A DNA stretch of 64,000 nt from Rhynchosporium graminicola (lineage: Eukaryota; Ascomycota; Leotiomycetes; Helotiales; Ploettnerulaceae), in assembly GCA_900074885.1 (NCBI GenBank), contig FJUW01000026.1, forward strand, positions 496,001 to 560,000. The letters are read 5' to 3'. Shown one piece after another: positions 46,201-57,779 of the stretch. The position numbers and the translations under genes were made by a program. Under the pieces are notes generated by a model, which searched no databases, was not told where the DNA came from, and saw only the letters and a list, made by a program, of their open reading frames with translations. The stretch's first letter is position 1, and each line of letters starts with the position of its first letter.

Positions 46201-46524
46201 CGAAGACCGGGCAAGGGGAAACCAATTCCTAATGAGGTGAAAAAGATGGTCACAAAGATGTGGAAAGAGGCCTCAGACGAAGAGAAGCAGCCCTACAATG
46301 ATAGAGCCGAGGTACAGAAGAAGGCATATGCAGATGCTTTGGCAGACTATAACCTCAAAGCTGGTCAGTGGGACAAAGATGCCCTTGCCTACCGTGAGAT
46401 CTACGAACTGGAGCATCCAAGCATACCCACCCCCGAAGAGTTTGCTAGCCCTTCGAGGGATAGGAGAGCTAAGCGAGGTGTGAATGGATATGCAGAGGAT
46501 TCAGATGACGAGGTTGATGTCTAG
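43228..46524 (+). CDS. LSD1-like histone demethylase: SWIRM, amine oxidase, HMG box
   Basis: FAD-dependent lysine demethylase family acting on chromatin. Exons 43228-43505 and 43602-46524 (96-nt intron) give 1066 residues. A disordered N terminus is followed by a SWIRM domain (about residues 180-275, PSEYARQCIAAAESSRLNP to WLVRRGYINYG). The FAD-binding GAGMSGLGCARQLEG is near residue 303, with LEGRDRIGGRVYSK after it. The amine oxidase fold ends with FFAGEHTCGTHPATVHGAY near 850. Within it, about residues 450-510 are Ser/Thr-rich at the place where human LSD1 has its helical tower for CoREST. The C-terminal HMG box (PANNYANPYRMYSKDKWEEA to WKEASDEEKQPYNDRAEVQ) matches the fission-yeast Lsd1/2 architecture. 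The end is acidic. Confidence 0.93.
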
Positions 46525-46791
46525 TGTTCGTTCTTATGTTTCGTTTGCATTTTGTTGTAAATCATACGGAGCATCGGAGTAGCTCTGGCTTTAGCTTGGG
46601 CTTTTTGGGTTAGCATTGGCAGGGGGATGACATGGGGGCGCTCGAAGGCCTGTCGAGATTCCCATGAACACATTTAGCTACCTAACGAGTACAGGTACAC
46701 AAATAAGAACAGCAGTGGCTTCTAGCATGAATGCGAATTCGAAGTCACTTGTCTATTGTCAATATTAGTGTGCTATCTTTGCATTTTAGAT

Positions 46792-47489
46792 CTATACTTT
46801 CTTTGCTCCCTTCAAAAGCTTCACAAGAACCCTCAAACCCTCCTCCTCCGAAAAACACAGTTTCTCAACACCACAACTAATCATCAAATTATCCACCAAC
46901 CCACCACCCTCCTTGACCCCAAACTCCTCTACAGACATATTCTCCTCATCCCTCAAAAATCCATCCGGCGCCCTCTTAACCGTACATGCCTTTCCCACCT
47001 TCTCCACGTAAGGCTTTCCTCCATCCGTCGTATACCCAATGACAAGCTTCCCCAATGCTGAACCAACGCCCATTTCGTAGGCGGTTCCTACATCCATCGA
47101 GGGGCCACGGAAGGGAGTCATATTCGCGAGGATGGCGTCACATGACGATATTAATTTCATGTTTGCGGTGCGAACTTCCATAAAGTCAGCTACATTCCGC
47201 AAAACTCTAGTATCTCTTGATTTTCATACGGGATATATAGAGTCGGAGATATACTCATCAATTCAAGATCCGAAATCTTGGTATCATGAAGTTAGCGAAT
47301 TTTTTTGTACTTACTTGCATCTGCGTGAGAGACACTGCCAGGTGATGTGGTTGTGGTTTCTTTGTCTAGTGGGAAGAGTCCAACGACTCCATGTTTCGTG
47401 CACAGAGTCTTAAGGTCTTCACCACGTTCTTTGGCGTTAGGCTCGAAGACGTCGGGGCCGGCGAGGTAGATTTTTGGTGGACTACTCAT
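46792..47489 (-). CDS. Nucleoside 2-deoxyribosyltransferase family protein
   Basis: Exons 47489-47315 and 47174-46792 on the minus strand give 185 residues, normal for the family. The start MSSPPKIYLAGPDVFEPNA holds the conserved YLAGPDVF loop. The second exon carries CDAILANMTPFRGPSMDVG and GTAYEMG, with the expected catalytic Glu. Such enzymes move deoxyribose between bases, or hydrolyse deoxynucleoside monophosphates (DNPH1/RCL type); the sequence does not decide which. The intron of 140 nt uses a CTGAC branch and GAAG acceptor, giving HADAIRTANMKL across the junction. The acceptor is my best fit and is less certain than the rest. It converges on the LSD1-like gene. Confidence 0.85.
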
Positions 47490-48589
47490 TGTCACTTTTT
47501 GAAAGTATGACTTTGAATTTAGAATGATGAGACAAGAGGGGAAGTTGTAATGACCTGAGTATTATGGTCTTAAAGATAATCTTGCAGACTCGAGATGGAT
47601 CTTATCTGGAGGGGGCCTCACAGGTGGGCTTGACTTGGCTGATGAAGATATATATCGTCATGTGATGGCCCACATAAATACACTCGCGAACAAGACATTG
47701 ATTTTCGCTCGGATGTCCCTCGAGAGGAATTTAGCATTGTTGCATTTGTACTCGCCCTAGACGATTGTTTGTTCTGCATTCCATGAAAACATGGACGCCT
47801 AGCAAAGCCATTTTTCCAATGCCATTTATACGCATTTGTGATGACTTTTACATGTACCAATCTAGTATATGACGAGTAACTGATCGATAGATCCTGGAAC
47901 TCCGTTTGCTATATATTTGCTTAAATTATTGGTATATTCTCCTTCACAGATCGATGATATCGAGGTACTCAAAAGACATCACGAACTCTAATTTGTGGTT
48001 ACTGAAGATCTGTTATTGGTTTAAGACTTAGCAGGTGAAATGCTATTGAACCTTTGGCGGTAAGACTCCTACAAGGGACAGACATAATTTCCTGTTTCTT
48101 TCAGTTTCAAGATATTTACAGCTATGCAGCAACTGTCATTATATGGTCGAAACCGTATTGTTGACTTTCTACTAAGAAACGCTTGGGTTTCGCCAAAAGT
48201 TCAACAGGTCGACCGCAGCTAGCCGAGCCTGGGAATACATAAGGTACACCTATCTTTCAATAACATCTGACTGAAAGCATTTTACACCAACTCCTCAAGA
48301 CACCTATGCGCCTTCTTTTGACATCCTATGCGCCTTCTGTTGACATTTGTAACATCAGATTCACAAGATTCACAAGATTCACCACGCTGGTCTCAATTAA
48401 TCCCTGTTTTCCCCATACCCCACCTCCCACTTTAAGCTCGATTCCGCTCCACTGTCCCGAACAGCTCGGCCCAAGCCGTTTAGTTAGTGATTCGAGGTAC
48501 CGCGCCTGGTACTTACTTCGTCGATGCCTTCCTACAATATGTTTGCATCCTTTTGCAACGAATCTTAAGCTTTTTTTATCTCACAAACA
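47490..48589. promoter_or_regulatory. Divergent spacer before MMSDH
   Basis: 1.1 kb between divergent start codons. A direct repeat of CTATGCGCCTTCT with TTGACAT occurs at about 48304 and 48328, and ATTCACAAG is repeated three times near 48359-48384. No gene is supported. Confidence 0.5.
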
Positions 48590-50499
48590 ATGCGTCGAGC
48601 TGCTACAAGAGGCATCTCTGCAGCAGCAGTACGATTCTCAGCTTCAACAATAGCTTTCAGAATGCCTTCCGCAGCCAATAATTCGAAGGTCGCAACCCGA
48701 AGACTCCATGCTACGACACAACACCTCAAACCTGCTGCAGCTTCTGCTTTTACCGCTGACAACTATCCAACGACACACGAGAAGATTCAAGATGTGCAAG
48801 ATACACCATACTTCATCGACAACAAGTTCGTCAAGTCGGAAGCTACACAATTCATCGAGTTACATGACCCCGCAACCAACAACCTCGTAACCAGAGTTCC
48901 ACAAAATACAGATGCCGAGCTCAAGGCTGCGGTAGAGAGTGCGAAGAAGGCATTCCCGGAATGGAAGGCTACAAGTGTTATGGCGAGGCAGCAGATCATG
49001 TTCAAGTTCACTCAATTGGTGAGAGAGAACTGGGACAGATTGGCTGCTAGCATTACCTTGGAGCAGGGCAAGACTTTCGCTGGTAAGTCTAAGCAGAATT
49101 ATAAGTATGCATATCACTAACTTGCTACAGATGCTAAAGGAGATGTCCTTCGTGGGCTACAAGTGGCAGAGGGAGCATGCAACATTCCTCAGCAAATGAT
49201 GGGTGAGGTATTGGAAGTTGCGAAGGATATGGAAACAAGAAGCTACAGAGAGCCATTGGGTATTGTGGCAGCTATTTGTCCTTTCAGTAAGTAATCGAGG
49301 TTGGGTTTGCTTTCAGATCTTGAATACTAATCGAGCTCAGACTTCCCTGCTATGATCCCCCTCTGGTCAATTCCAATTGCCACTGCCACCGGAAACTGCC
49401 TTATTCTCAAGCCTTCGGAACGTGATCCTGGAGCAGCGATGATCCTCGCCGAGCTTGCAGAGAAGGCTGGCATGCCACCCGGAGTGCTCAACATCATCCA
49501 CGGATCTGCAAAGACCGTTGACTTCATTATCGATGAGCCATCTATCAAGGCCATCAGTTTCGTCGGAAGCAACAGAGCTGGAGAATACATCTTCACCCGC
49601 GGATCGGCGAACGGAAAGCGTGTTCAGGCAAACCTGGGAGCCAAGAACCATGCTGCCATTCTTCCAGATGCCAACAAGCAGCATGCCCTAAACTCCATCG
49701 TTGGAGCTGCATTTGGTGCAGCTGGTCAGCGCTGCATGGCTCTCAGCACACTTGTTATGGTCGGCGAGACCAGGGAGTGGCTCAATGAGCTCGCAGAGAG
49801 CGCCAAATCTCTCAAAGTTAATGGTGGCTTTGAGGCCGGTGCGGATCTGGGACCTGTAATTTCACCTCAGAGTAAGGAGAGAATCGAACACTTGATCGCC
49901 ACTGCCGAGGAGGAGGGGGCAACTATTCTACTGGATGGTCGTGGCTACAAGCCAGACAAGTACCCCAACGGTAACTGGGTTGGGCCAACCATCATCACAA
50001 ATGTTAAGACGCACATGAAATGCTACACCGAGGAAATATTTGGCCCAGTTCTGGTCTGCCTGAATGTCGATTCCCTCAATGAGGCAATTGACATGATCAA
50101 TGCCAATGAGTACGGAAATGGTGTCGCGATCTTCACAAAGTCCGGAGCAACCGCCACCGCATTCCAGAAGAACATTGAAGCTGGACAAGTAGGAATCAAT
50201 GTGCCCATCCCAGGTATGTACTTTCCTCCCTGATCTTCTCAAGATTTAGGATCCACGATGAAATCCTTGAGTTTGATCCCTAGAAAATGAGGATTACGCA
50301 TGCTGACCTTCGGACAGTCCCTCTTCCTATGTTTTCCTTCACGGGTAACAAGAAGAGTATTGCGGGTGGTGGAGCAAGCAATTTCTACGGAAAGCCAGGG
50401 TTGAACTTTTACACTCAGCTGAAGACTGTTACCAGCTTGTGGAGAAGCGAGGATGCTATCTCCAAATCTGCTGACGTGTCGATGCCTACTCAGAGTTAA
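48590..50499 (+). CDS. Methylmalonate-semialdehyde dehydrogenase, mitochondrial
   Basis: CoA-dependent aldehyde dehydrogenase (ALDH6 family) of valine and pyrimidine catabolism, converting methylmalonate semialdehyde to propionyl-CoA. Exons 48590-49082, 49131-49286, 49341-50213 and 50318-50499 give 567 residues. The N-terminal 60 residues are Arg/Ser/Ala-rich, a mitochondrial presequence ending before [11 protein letters not shown]. Conserved features are [43 protein letters not shown], the catalytic Cys near residue 348 in [22 protein letters not shown], and the family-specific end [20 protein letters not shown]. The last intron is 104 nt. There are two ATGs in the first 25 codons; I chose the first because it gives the full presequence. 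Confidence 0.95.
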
Positions 50500-51073
50500 G
50501 AGGTTTGAGTTAGAACTAAATGTAAATAATTCCGTGACAATACATGCGCTTTGCGCAGGTAGATGACTTAGAAAGCAAATCATGACTTTAGCGAGAGCAC
50601 ATGAAGCGCAATTGACATGCTACGAATTCCCGGCGCTATAATCGACCGTCGTCAATCAATGATTGCCATCCAAGAGCTGTTAGGTCATTATCAGCAATAA
50701 TAGCAATTTGGTCTTATCAAACGGGCCAGATTCCCGCGGTATTCCAATAAGAAATAGACGTGTTTTGTACACAGGTGAGTTCACCGGCCGCCTCGTCTAA
50801 TCATTCGGTTCATCTCCTTAACACTCTCTCTGTTTATCACAAATATGCTTGCCACCTCTATGAGCTCTCCTGGCTCCTTCAAGAATGCGAGATATACGCG
50901 CTATGCATGCGGATGAGTGATCATTTTTATCGCGCCACATAGATTTTCTGTACATAAAGTAAGCAAGAGTTACAGCTTTCATAGACTGCCTCATGCTCAC
51001 AAAGTATTGGAATTGAAATCTCACAAGTTACTCCCTTTTAATGCTCGGTATCTCACACCTGTCTTCTTCAAGA
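50500..51073. other. MMSDH 3' flank
   Basis: 570 bp with no supportable gene; it should contain the MMSDH 3' UTR and whatever promoter the acetyltransferase relic once had. Confidence 0.45.
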
Positions 51074-51640
51074 ATGGCATATAAATACAAAATCCACCAT
51101 CTACCAAACTCAGGTCCCGACGCAGCGCTACTTCCCTTTCTGGCTGGCAAGTTCGCCTCCCTGCGTCTCTCGGCTCTCACGGTCTCCAGCGCGGCGTTCA
51201 GTTCCACATTCGCCATAGAATCCGTCTTCACCTCCTCGTAATGGATCTCTCGTCTCCAAAGACCACAATTGCATATTTTCGTTGTAGTAGCATACTTCCC
51301 CTCCACCCTGCCCCCTCAGCAAACCATCGACGCGGGAGATTGGATCGGCAGCTCAACTCTCCTTGGGCCCTTCACATGCTCCAACCTTGAGATCCGCGAA
51401 AGTGGCGCAACCGGTTGGAGGACTTGATGGAGAGGAAATTGAGTGGCAGATCACAGCTGTGTACAACAGTCCCTCTGCATCGCGGACATGGAGTAGCGAA
51501 AACGCTTATTCAGAACGCGATGGAGTTTGCGGAAATGGAAGGGATGAGGGCAGGTGTAGAATAGGAGTATGATTCATCCAAATAATGTTATTGTGAAGAG
51601 GCTTTACGAGGGCTTGGGACTTGTTGGGGTGTGGGAAGTG
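51074..51640 (+). pseudogene. GNAT N-acetyltransferase pseudogene
   Basis: Remnant of a GCN5-related acetyltransferase. The ATG at 51074 opens MAYKYKIHHLPNSGPDAALL, then AFSSTFAIESVFTSS, a TAA at 51239 where such proteins usually have an acidic residue, and WISRLQRPQLHIFVVVAY in the same frame with DWIGSSTLLGPF. The acetyl-CoA motifs lie in other frames: IEWQITAVYNSPS, then after a one-base shift HRGHGVAKTLIQNAMEFAE, and after another shift NNVIVKRLYEGLGLVG. One nonsense codon and at least two frameshifts in a protein of about 200 residues make it dead. Frame assignments are by eye. Confidence 0.78.
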
Positions 51641-52279
51641 TACGTTTGCTGAGGCGCATGAGAGTAATGAGGATGAGGAGATGTTGCCGAGTGATGGAGG
51701 TGGTGAGTGCTGTTTCTAGAAATATTCTTGCTAAAGGTGTTGTTTTCTTGGGACAACGTGGTGGACAGAAACTATAACGAGCATGCTAACTGTAAGATAG
51801 ATAGTGAACCGTAGAAACATCATACTAGGCAGGGTATCATCATGTCTAGGTTGACTCCTGTCACTGAATAATTGGAACTACATTCGTTACAATCCAAATT
51901 TGAAGCTCAAGAGGATCGTGAGGCGACAAACTTTGGCAGCTACTTGAGCCTGTAGTTCCTAGACAAATAACTGGTGACTATGCGAGAGCATAGTATCGGC
52001 TTTGACTGTAAGACTTTGTTAGATGTAGAATAGTGTCTAGATTGTCTGTGTTGTTGCTATGTCCTACTCAATTATAAAACCGAAAGTCTCGAATCTTCAC
52101 TACCTGGGCTCTCAAGAACTCTTTTCGTAGCTGGGCTGAGATGAAACCCAAATTTCCCTGTGGTAGAAATCAGCAATCCCGCAGCGAAACCCTACAGACT
52201 CAGCAGACAAACTTTGGATGTGCTCCAACCATCATTACCCTGAGGAGCTGGGAATCCATGTGGCCACTGTACCACAGCT
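51641..52279. other. Gap between two relics
   Basis: 640 bp without recognisable coding sequence. Its first 80 bp may contain the tail of the acetyltransferase remnant (an acidic Glu/Asp-rich frame). Confidence 0.4.
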
Positions 52280-53584
52280 GTGCTGCTCAAGGGATCGATC
52301 ATCTTGTCGTCTTTGACCACGAGACGCGCGATTTCCATCAGAAGAGTTTTGCAGAATCCGTTAACTGTCTCAAGCTCGTTGGTAAATCTGAATTCGAATT
52401 GCATTATGTCCCTCACCAGGTAAGAGGTGACACATACCTGAGCCAAGATCGTGCGAGCCTTGTGGTCGTGACTTATTTCGAATGCGGCATGGATGTGTTA
52501 GATGTAACAATGCCGCTCCGAAGAGGGTCAATATGAGCTTGCTTTGTGGGAAAGATTTTGTATACTAGACAATAGTCCTTATCGTGTTGGGAAAGATGGT
52601 TAGTCTGGCTCCAAAAATAATAAGTGCAGCTGCAAGAGCGTGGCAAATTGATGCAGGTGCTAGCATGTTGACTGCAAGCTTCCGTGCAACCCGACCGCAA
52701 CTCGGTCCATCTTGCAAGATGAGCTCTGAAATCCTTGAAAAATGAATGGAGATAGCCTAAGAGCTTATCTGCAAGCTTGAAGAAGTCCAAATAGAAGCCT
52801 GTAACGTCCGACCGGTCAAAGTCAGGCGAGTAGGTGTGTAGTGTGACGTTGCCATAAATCCACTGCAGCATCATCTGAAAAGCCATGACAGTGTCTTCCG
52901 GGAGATGAATAATTTGCTCGGCACCTTCCTTGAACTTACCGTTCAAAGCCCGGTCAAAGAACTTTGAGTTCAAGAAGAGAAGATCCTTTGGAACGGTAAA
53001 GCATTGTTCTTCGTGACCGACTGAAACAGTGACATCAGGGCTTCGGAGAAGCTTCAGTCTCCTGATAACGTCAGTTGAATCTCACGAGTATCTCGGCTCA
53101 CTAATTCGCAGAACTCCATCACTTAGAGATCTCCTACCGCGCGCTCTCCTGGGGGGAGGGTACCCCAAGATCTATAACTGCGGATCAGTAAATAAACATC
53201 GAATAGTGCGATGAGAGATAGTTTTACTTACTGACTGGCCTCTCTACCTTCGTTCAAGGTGCCAGAGGGATCCACTGAAGCTTCCAAGCCGACACCGTTT
53301 ACCTTAGGATCGCTACCTTGAGCACCACCAACCTCAGCACCGTTGGGGTTACCAGAGATTACTTTGGTGTCCACAGTCCTCGCAGATTCAATAACACTGG
53401 TTTTATCAAGGCCATCATTGCCATCGGCACCTCTGCCTCCCAGGGCAACATACCCAGGAATATCTTCCAAGCGTTCACCATCACCAGGAAAGCTGGTCTC
53501 ACTATCACTTTCTCCTTGGCTTGCGCCCCTATGCTCGATGTTGTTTATCTCCTCGTCGGCAAAGTCTTCGCCGTAGGAAGACAT
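52280..53584 (-). pseudogene. BTB/POZ domain gene with a frameshift
   Basis: ATG 53584 opens MSSYGEDFADEEINNIEHRG, an acidic, disordered N terminus of about 118 residues (exon 53584-53232). A 170-nt intron leads to exon 53061, which encodes a BTB domain: LLRSPDVTVSVGHEEQCF, VPKDLLFLNSKFFDRALNG and IHLPEDTVMAFQMMLQWIYG. Near 52688-52694 the frame breaks: TELRSG reads in one frame and ARKLAVNMLAPA in another, as if one base were gained or two lost. Later FRFTNELETVNGFCKTLLME is in yet another frame. Such proteins are common in Pezizomycotina, usually 200-350 residues and of unknown role. If the shift is a sequencing error, this is an intact gene with introns I failed to place. Confidence 0.6.
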
Positions 53585-54172
53585 GCTTGGGATGTGTTGT
53601 TCTGGTCGTCCCTCTCGTTTTAGGTGTTGTTGTTGTTGTAAGAAGGAAGGAATATCGAAATGGGCACCAGGAGGGTCGACGTGTTGTTGTTGATATAACT
53701 ATTAAGCGAGCCCGGTCTTATCACAAGCATGATGATAAAGCTTCTAATGCACCCCAGGTCAAATATCGCGGGCGTCATCCAACAAGATGAAACAAATTTT
53801 CATACTTCAGCTGTCTTTAGTGGCAAAAAATTGATTTGCGGCAACGGGAGGATGAATTTGCCTTCTTGTTGACTGCAGTCGATACTACTCTTGACCTCAA
53901 GGGCTAAATACAGTGGGATTTCGAAGCTGAACCCACCAGATAATTAGACTCCGTAAGATAGAAAGTAATGTCAACTACACGGTACCAATATCTAAATACA
54001 CAAAGTCAATCAAAATTCTCGATCACTTCACTGCTAGTTGAGAAGGACATGAACACGAATCAATCTTCACCATCATATACAGCCATCACTATAAGAGTCA
54101 CTTGCTATGACACATATGACAAAACCAGAACGCCGCTATAAATTATCGAGACATCGCACCTGCAAGAAAGCC
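53585..54172. other. Intergenic
   Basis: 590 bp between two minus-strand genes. It holds the promoter of the BTB gene and the 3' flank of the cupredoxin gene. A short GTT triplet run lies at about 53623-53636. Nothing else is seen. Confidence 0.45.
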
Positions 54173-55597
54173 CTATCCTAACCTTGGACTCGAAACTGGC
54201 GTGTAATTCCTGTCATTCTCCACCCCAAGCTCATGAGGACCATTCTGAGATGGCGTTCTCCGAACCCTGTATAGTATGTCAGTCACCGCCAAGATCTTTC
54301 TGTTCTTATCGAAGACATAATGCAGCAAGAAAAGGGGACTTACCCATCTGCGCCTAGAGTCTCTGGCATTGACCTATCCGTCAACGTGACAGGCGTCTGC
54401 GGTGCTGGTCTCCGAATAAACGGACTCCCCGCGCGATCTGGACTCGCAGTACCACCTAGAGCGGAATACTCCATACCATCATCAATCGGCGGGCTTCTCG
54501 ACCTATAACTAGCATCCTCGGCACTGTAGAAGCCTCCTCCCTGTGGAGAAAACCGATCGTGACCGATTTGTGGAGATTTGGCGTAGGATGCCAGGGACAT
54601 ATGTCCTGGGCTGGGAGCATAGGATGGCGGTGGTGGAGGATGCGCATTATGTCCTTGTCCTCGAATGATTTCGCCGAGCGTGCGTTGTCGTCCACAAAGG
54701 TAAATCAATGCGCCGCCGAGAAGGAGGACTGCTACTCCTCCTATAGCTATTCCTGCAATTGCGCCGCTGGATAGAGCTGGATGTGAGTGGGAAGGCAATG
54801 CAGTGCCTGTGCTTGGCAAATGATTCGTAGATGTTGAGGCTAGGGTCGCGGTTTTGGTAGGGTCTGCTACTTCTTTGGGGAAATTCTCGCCAGGACTGAA
54901 CATCACCGTGGAATTGTGTGCGAAAGCTTTTTGGACCTCGAGAGTCTGTGTTGAATTTGGGTTGATGACACCGACCATTAAGTCTTCTTGACAAGCACCT
55001 GGAGCGGAACAGTAGAAGAAAATCGGTTCCGTATCATTGATCAGGACACTGAACTTTGGAGGCTTTCTCAAGGTCAGTTTGTACTAGGCTATACTGTATC
55101 GAATAGGCTCACATCTGATAGTACCACGTTGACGGGCCGGAAGTCGCTCCAGAACCCCTTCCTACCAACATCGACAACCTCGTATGGAATACCTTTTTAA
55201 GTCAGCTTCAATATCATAACCAGCTAGAGTTATGAGCTATGATATTCACCTACACGGGTTCTTGTATTCAGCCCTAGCTACTGAATGGTTTTGAGGGTAG
55301 AATCGAAATTCTAAAACCATTAGCTAGTTTCCACGAGTGAGCAGAGCGGTCTTCTCACCAACCATATCTCCAACTTTCGCCGTTAGCGAAGCCGGAGTGA
55401 AGACAAGACCAGCCTGCTAGTTGTTAGCATGCTAATATGATCCGTGAAGCCTAAAGGGATATTCTCACAGCGCCGACATTGACAGTTTGTGTAGAAGCTG
55501 GCGCACTCGAGGTCGAAGAACGCGATGGAGAAACAGTCTGTGCATTAAACCCATGGGCTGCAAACAGCAGGACCAGTAAACTGGGTAATGGGAGCAT
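54173..55597 (-). CDS. Serine-rich cupredoxin-domain membrane protein
   Basis: Six exons on the minus strand: 55597-55469, 55413-55359, 55310-55254, 55192-55113, 55062-54344 and 54266-54173, total 377 residues. A signal peptide (about 1-19, MLPLPSLLVLLFAAHGFNA) is followed by a Ser/Thr linker and a cupredoxin-like fold: GLVFTPASLTAKVGDMVEF, RFYPQNHSVARAEYKNPC, then INDTEPIFFYCSAPGAC. A Ser/Thr-rich stalk precedes one membrane helix (about 208-229, AIAGIAIGGVAVLLLGGAL), and the cytosolic tail of about 145 residues is Pro/Ser/Tyr-rich. His-70 and Cys-125 could be copper ligands, but the second His expected five residues after the Cys is absent. Metal binding is therefore doubtful. Homologues are common, uncharacterised fungal surface proteins. 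Confidence 0.85.
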
Positions 55598-56602
55598 ATC
55601 TTCAATTTGGCCTAAGCAGTCTTATTGTGGAGGCAATCAAGCAGGAAGGATAATTGAAGAGATTTTTGTCAAGGTATCAGCTATGCATTGAGGAAGATGT
55701 TACGATGTGCAGTGGGGTATGTCAGCCTGCGAAAGAAATGGAATGTGGGCTCCCATCTATCGCCGTTGATCAGATAAGCTAGCATCTCGTGGCTTTCAAA
55801 GGATGCTTTGTTCTCGATGGTGGATGCCATGACCGAGACCGAGTTTTACGGCCTTTGTTTGCGTACAGGACTAAGCGAGGCCATTGGATTTAAGACCTTT
55901 AAGCCCAAAGTCGAGAATGAGCAAGGTATAGCCCTCCTCATGCAATGCACAGCTGTCAAAATGCTGGGCTAAGATTCGCTCATATACCACACAGCCCGGA
56001 TTGGTGCTGCACTTGACTGGCACGCACTAGTAAGCATGAAAATAGAATCTTACATGGCTGGGAAGATAAGCTTATATTCGCGACTGGACTCGGGACTTGT
56101 GCAAATGAACGATAGTAGATCAAGAATGGAAGAGGTTTGCATGTGCAAAGGTGGAAACACCAGGAACTAAGACAAGTCATTACAGAGTAGATAGCTGTAG
56201 ACCGCTTGTATTCCTGAAGGGGGTTCCGTGTCTACCTGGAGCTGTTACTATATCGGATACCCGGAACAGCCGACAGGTGTGACCGTGTAAGGTATTGAAC
56301 CTTACTTGTGCAGAAGCGGCTCAATCGTTATACCAGATTCCACAATAAATCGCAGATCATGAAGGATATGCGGCTCTTGGCTGTCATTTGGCCAATTCCA
56401 GGTATGTGTCCCTCATGCTTCCCTGATACTACTGCCGTATACCCAGCCTCACTAACGTGCAGACGGGTAGCTGTAATAAGATAAGTACTGTGCTTTGGAC
56501 AGCACAGCGCGACGTGCGCTTGCTTCAGCCTGATCTCTAGCATATACTATATCAGGCTTCTAGCTGAAAAGCTTGTGCCGTTCGTAGGATATCCCGATCG
56601 AC
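55598..56602. other. Intergenic
   Basis: 1.0 kb between two minus-strand genes: the promoter of the cupredoxin gene and the THOC5 3' flank. No open frame is convincing and no repeats are seen. Confidence 0.45.
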
Positions 56603-57341
56603 TCAATTAACCTTGTCGAAAGTAGCAATAATAGGCTTAGCCGCCTGTGAGGTATCATCAGCATGGAAACAGAATTGCAGAATTCCTACATACGTCAATG
56701 AAGGTCTCTAAGTCCTTATCTAGGGCGGCAAGATCTTCCTTGCGCTTCTTATTCTCCGCAGCAAGGCCCAGCTTCTTCTTTAGCAAACCCTGTCTCTGAC
56801 TTTCCAGAGCCTCACGTCCCGCATGTTCGTGGTCGATACGTGCAGTCATAAGCGCGTTTTCGTCTGCGTCGGCGTGTTCAGGGTGTTCTGCGAGGAAATC
56901 TTCGACTGGTATCAGAGGTAATTGCGTATACTTGTGACTATTCAAGCGTTAGCATCTGCAAAAAATAACAATCGCGACCTTATTAACTTACTCGAAAGAT
57001 TCACAAGCTGCAATTTCTCCTTGCAGATGTCGCTGTTCATAGTACAAGTTCTGGAGCTGGAGATGCAGCTTATCGACCTCTTGACGCGCCTCAGCCGTTA
57101 CGCCCTTGGTCTCTCGAGCAGCCATATGCGCATCGCGATGGAGGCCTCGTAATTGCGCGAGGTATGTGAGAAGTAGCTTCTGCTGTTTGGAGACTTGGAT
57201 CTGGAATTCTTCCGTGGGTGCGGATGTGGCAGGCTGGTTCGAGACGAAGTCAAGGAGCGCAACTGCTTGCTCTCGGGCTTGCGCTGATGTTTCCAGCGCG
57301 GCTTTGAGACCGGGGTCTGTGACGATATCTTTGATTGTCAT
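56603..57341 (-). CDS. THO complex subunit THOC5 (Fmip family)
   Basis: Component of the THO/TREX complex that couples transcription to mRNA export. Exons 57341-56992, 56937-56694 and 56644-56603 on the minus strand give 211 residues; fungal members are short compared with animal THOC5. The start is the ATG at 57341 (MTIKDIVTDPGLKAALETS); the frame is open upstream but has no other ATG. The diagnostic coiled-coil block is TAEARQEVDKLHLQLQNLYY then EQRHLQGEIAACESFDHKY, LPLIPVEDFLAEHPEH and ENKKRKEDLAALDKDLETF. The last exon is 42 nt and encodes AAKPIIATFDKVN. The start codon lies only about 140 bp from the RIP-mutated block, so its promoter borders or lies inside heterochromatin-like DNA. Confidence 0.88.
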
Positions 57342-57779
57342 TGCAAAGTTTCGAGAAACGAAGTTCTGCTGGTTTGAGAGGTCAGGCGGAAGAAGATTGG
57401 TCGCGAGCTTAGGAAGCAAGATGGAAGTGCCAAGATCAGCCTCGTCTGCGGGTTTTACCTACAGTGATTCTTCGGTTTAGCGTGATTCTTCAGTAAATAA
57501 CGCCGGTACACCGCCTTTTAGTATAAACCCTACCAAATATTAATATGCTATAATTATCAGAACTAGAAACTACTAAAGCTCTATAATTACTATACTAATT
57601 TGCCTCTAAACTACGTCTTTTTGAAGCTCTTGATCTATAGAGTATATATTAAGTCTACTATAACGTTAATATTATAGCTCTTAATCTGCTAGTATAGAAA
57701 ACATACTAAATCGATCAAGTACTATATTCAGGAGAGAATCTTAACCTGCGCGCCTTAGCAAGAGAGTATAGAATAATAT

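Noticed and set aside
52141..52536. 131-codon frame on the plus strand
   Set aside because: It is antisense to the BTB gene remnant and has no motif of its own.
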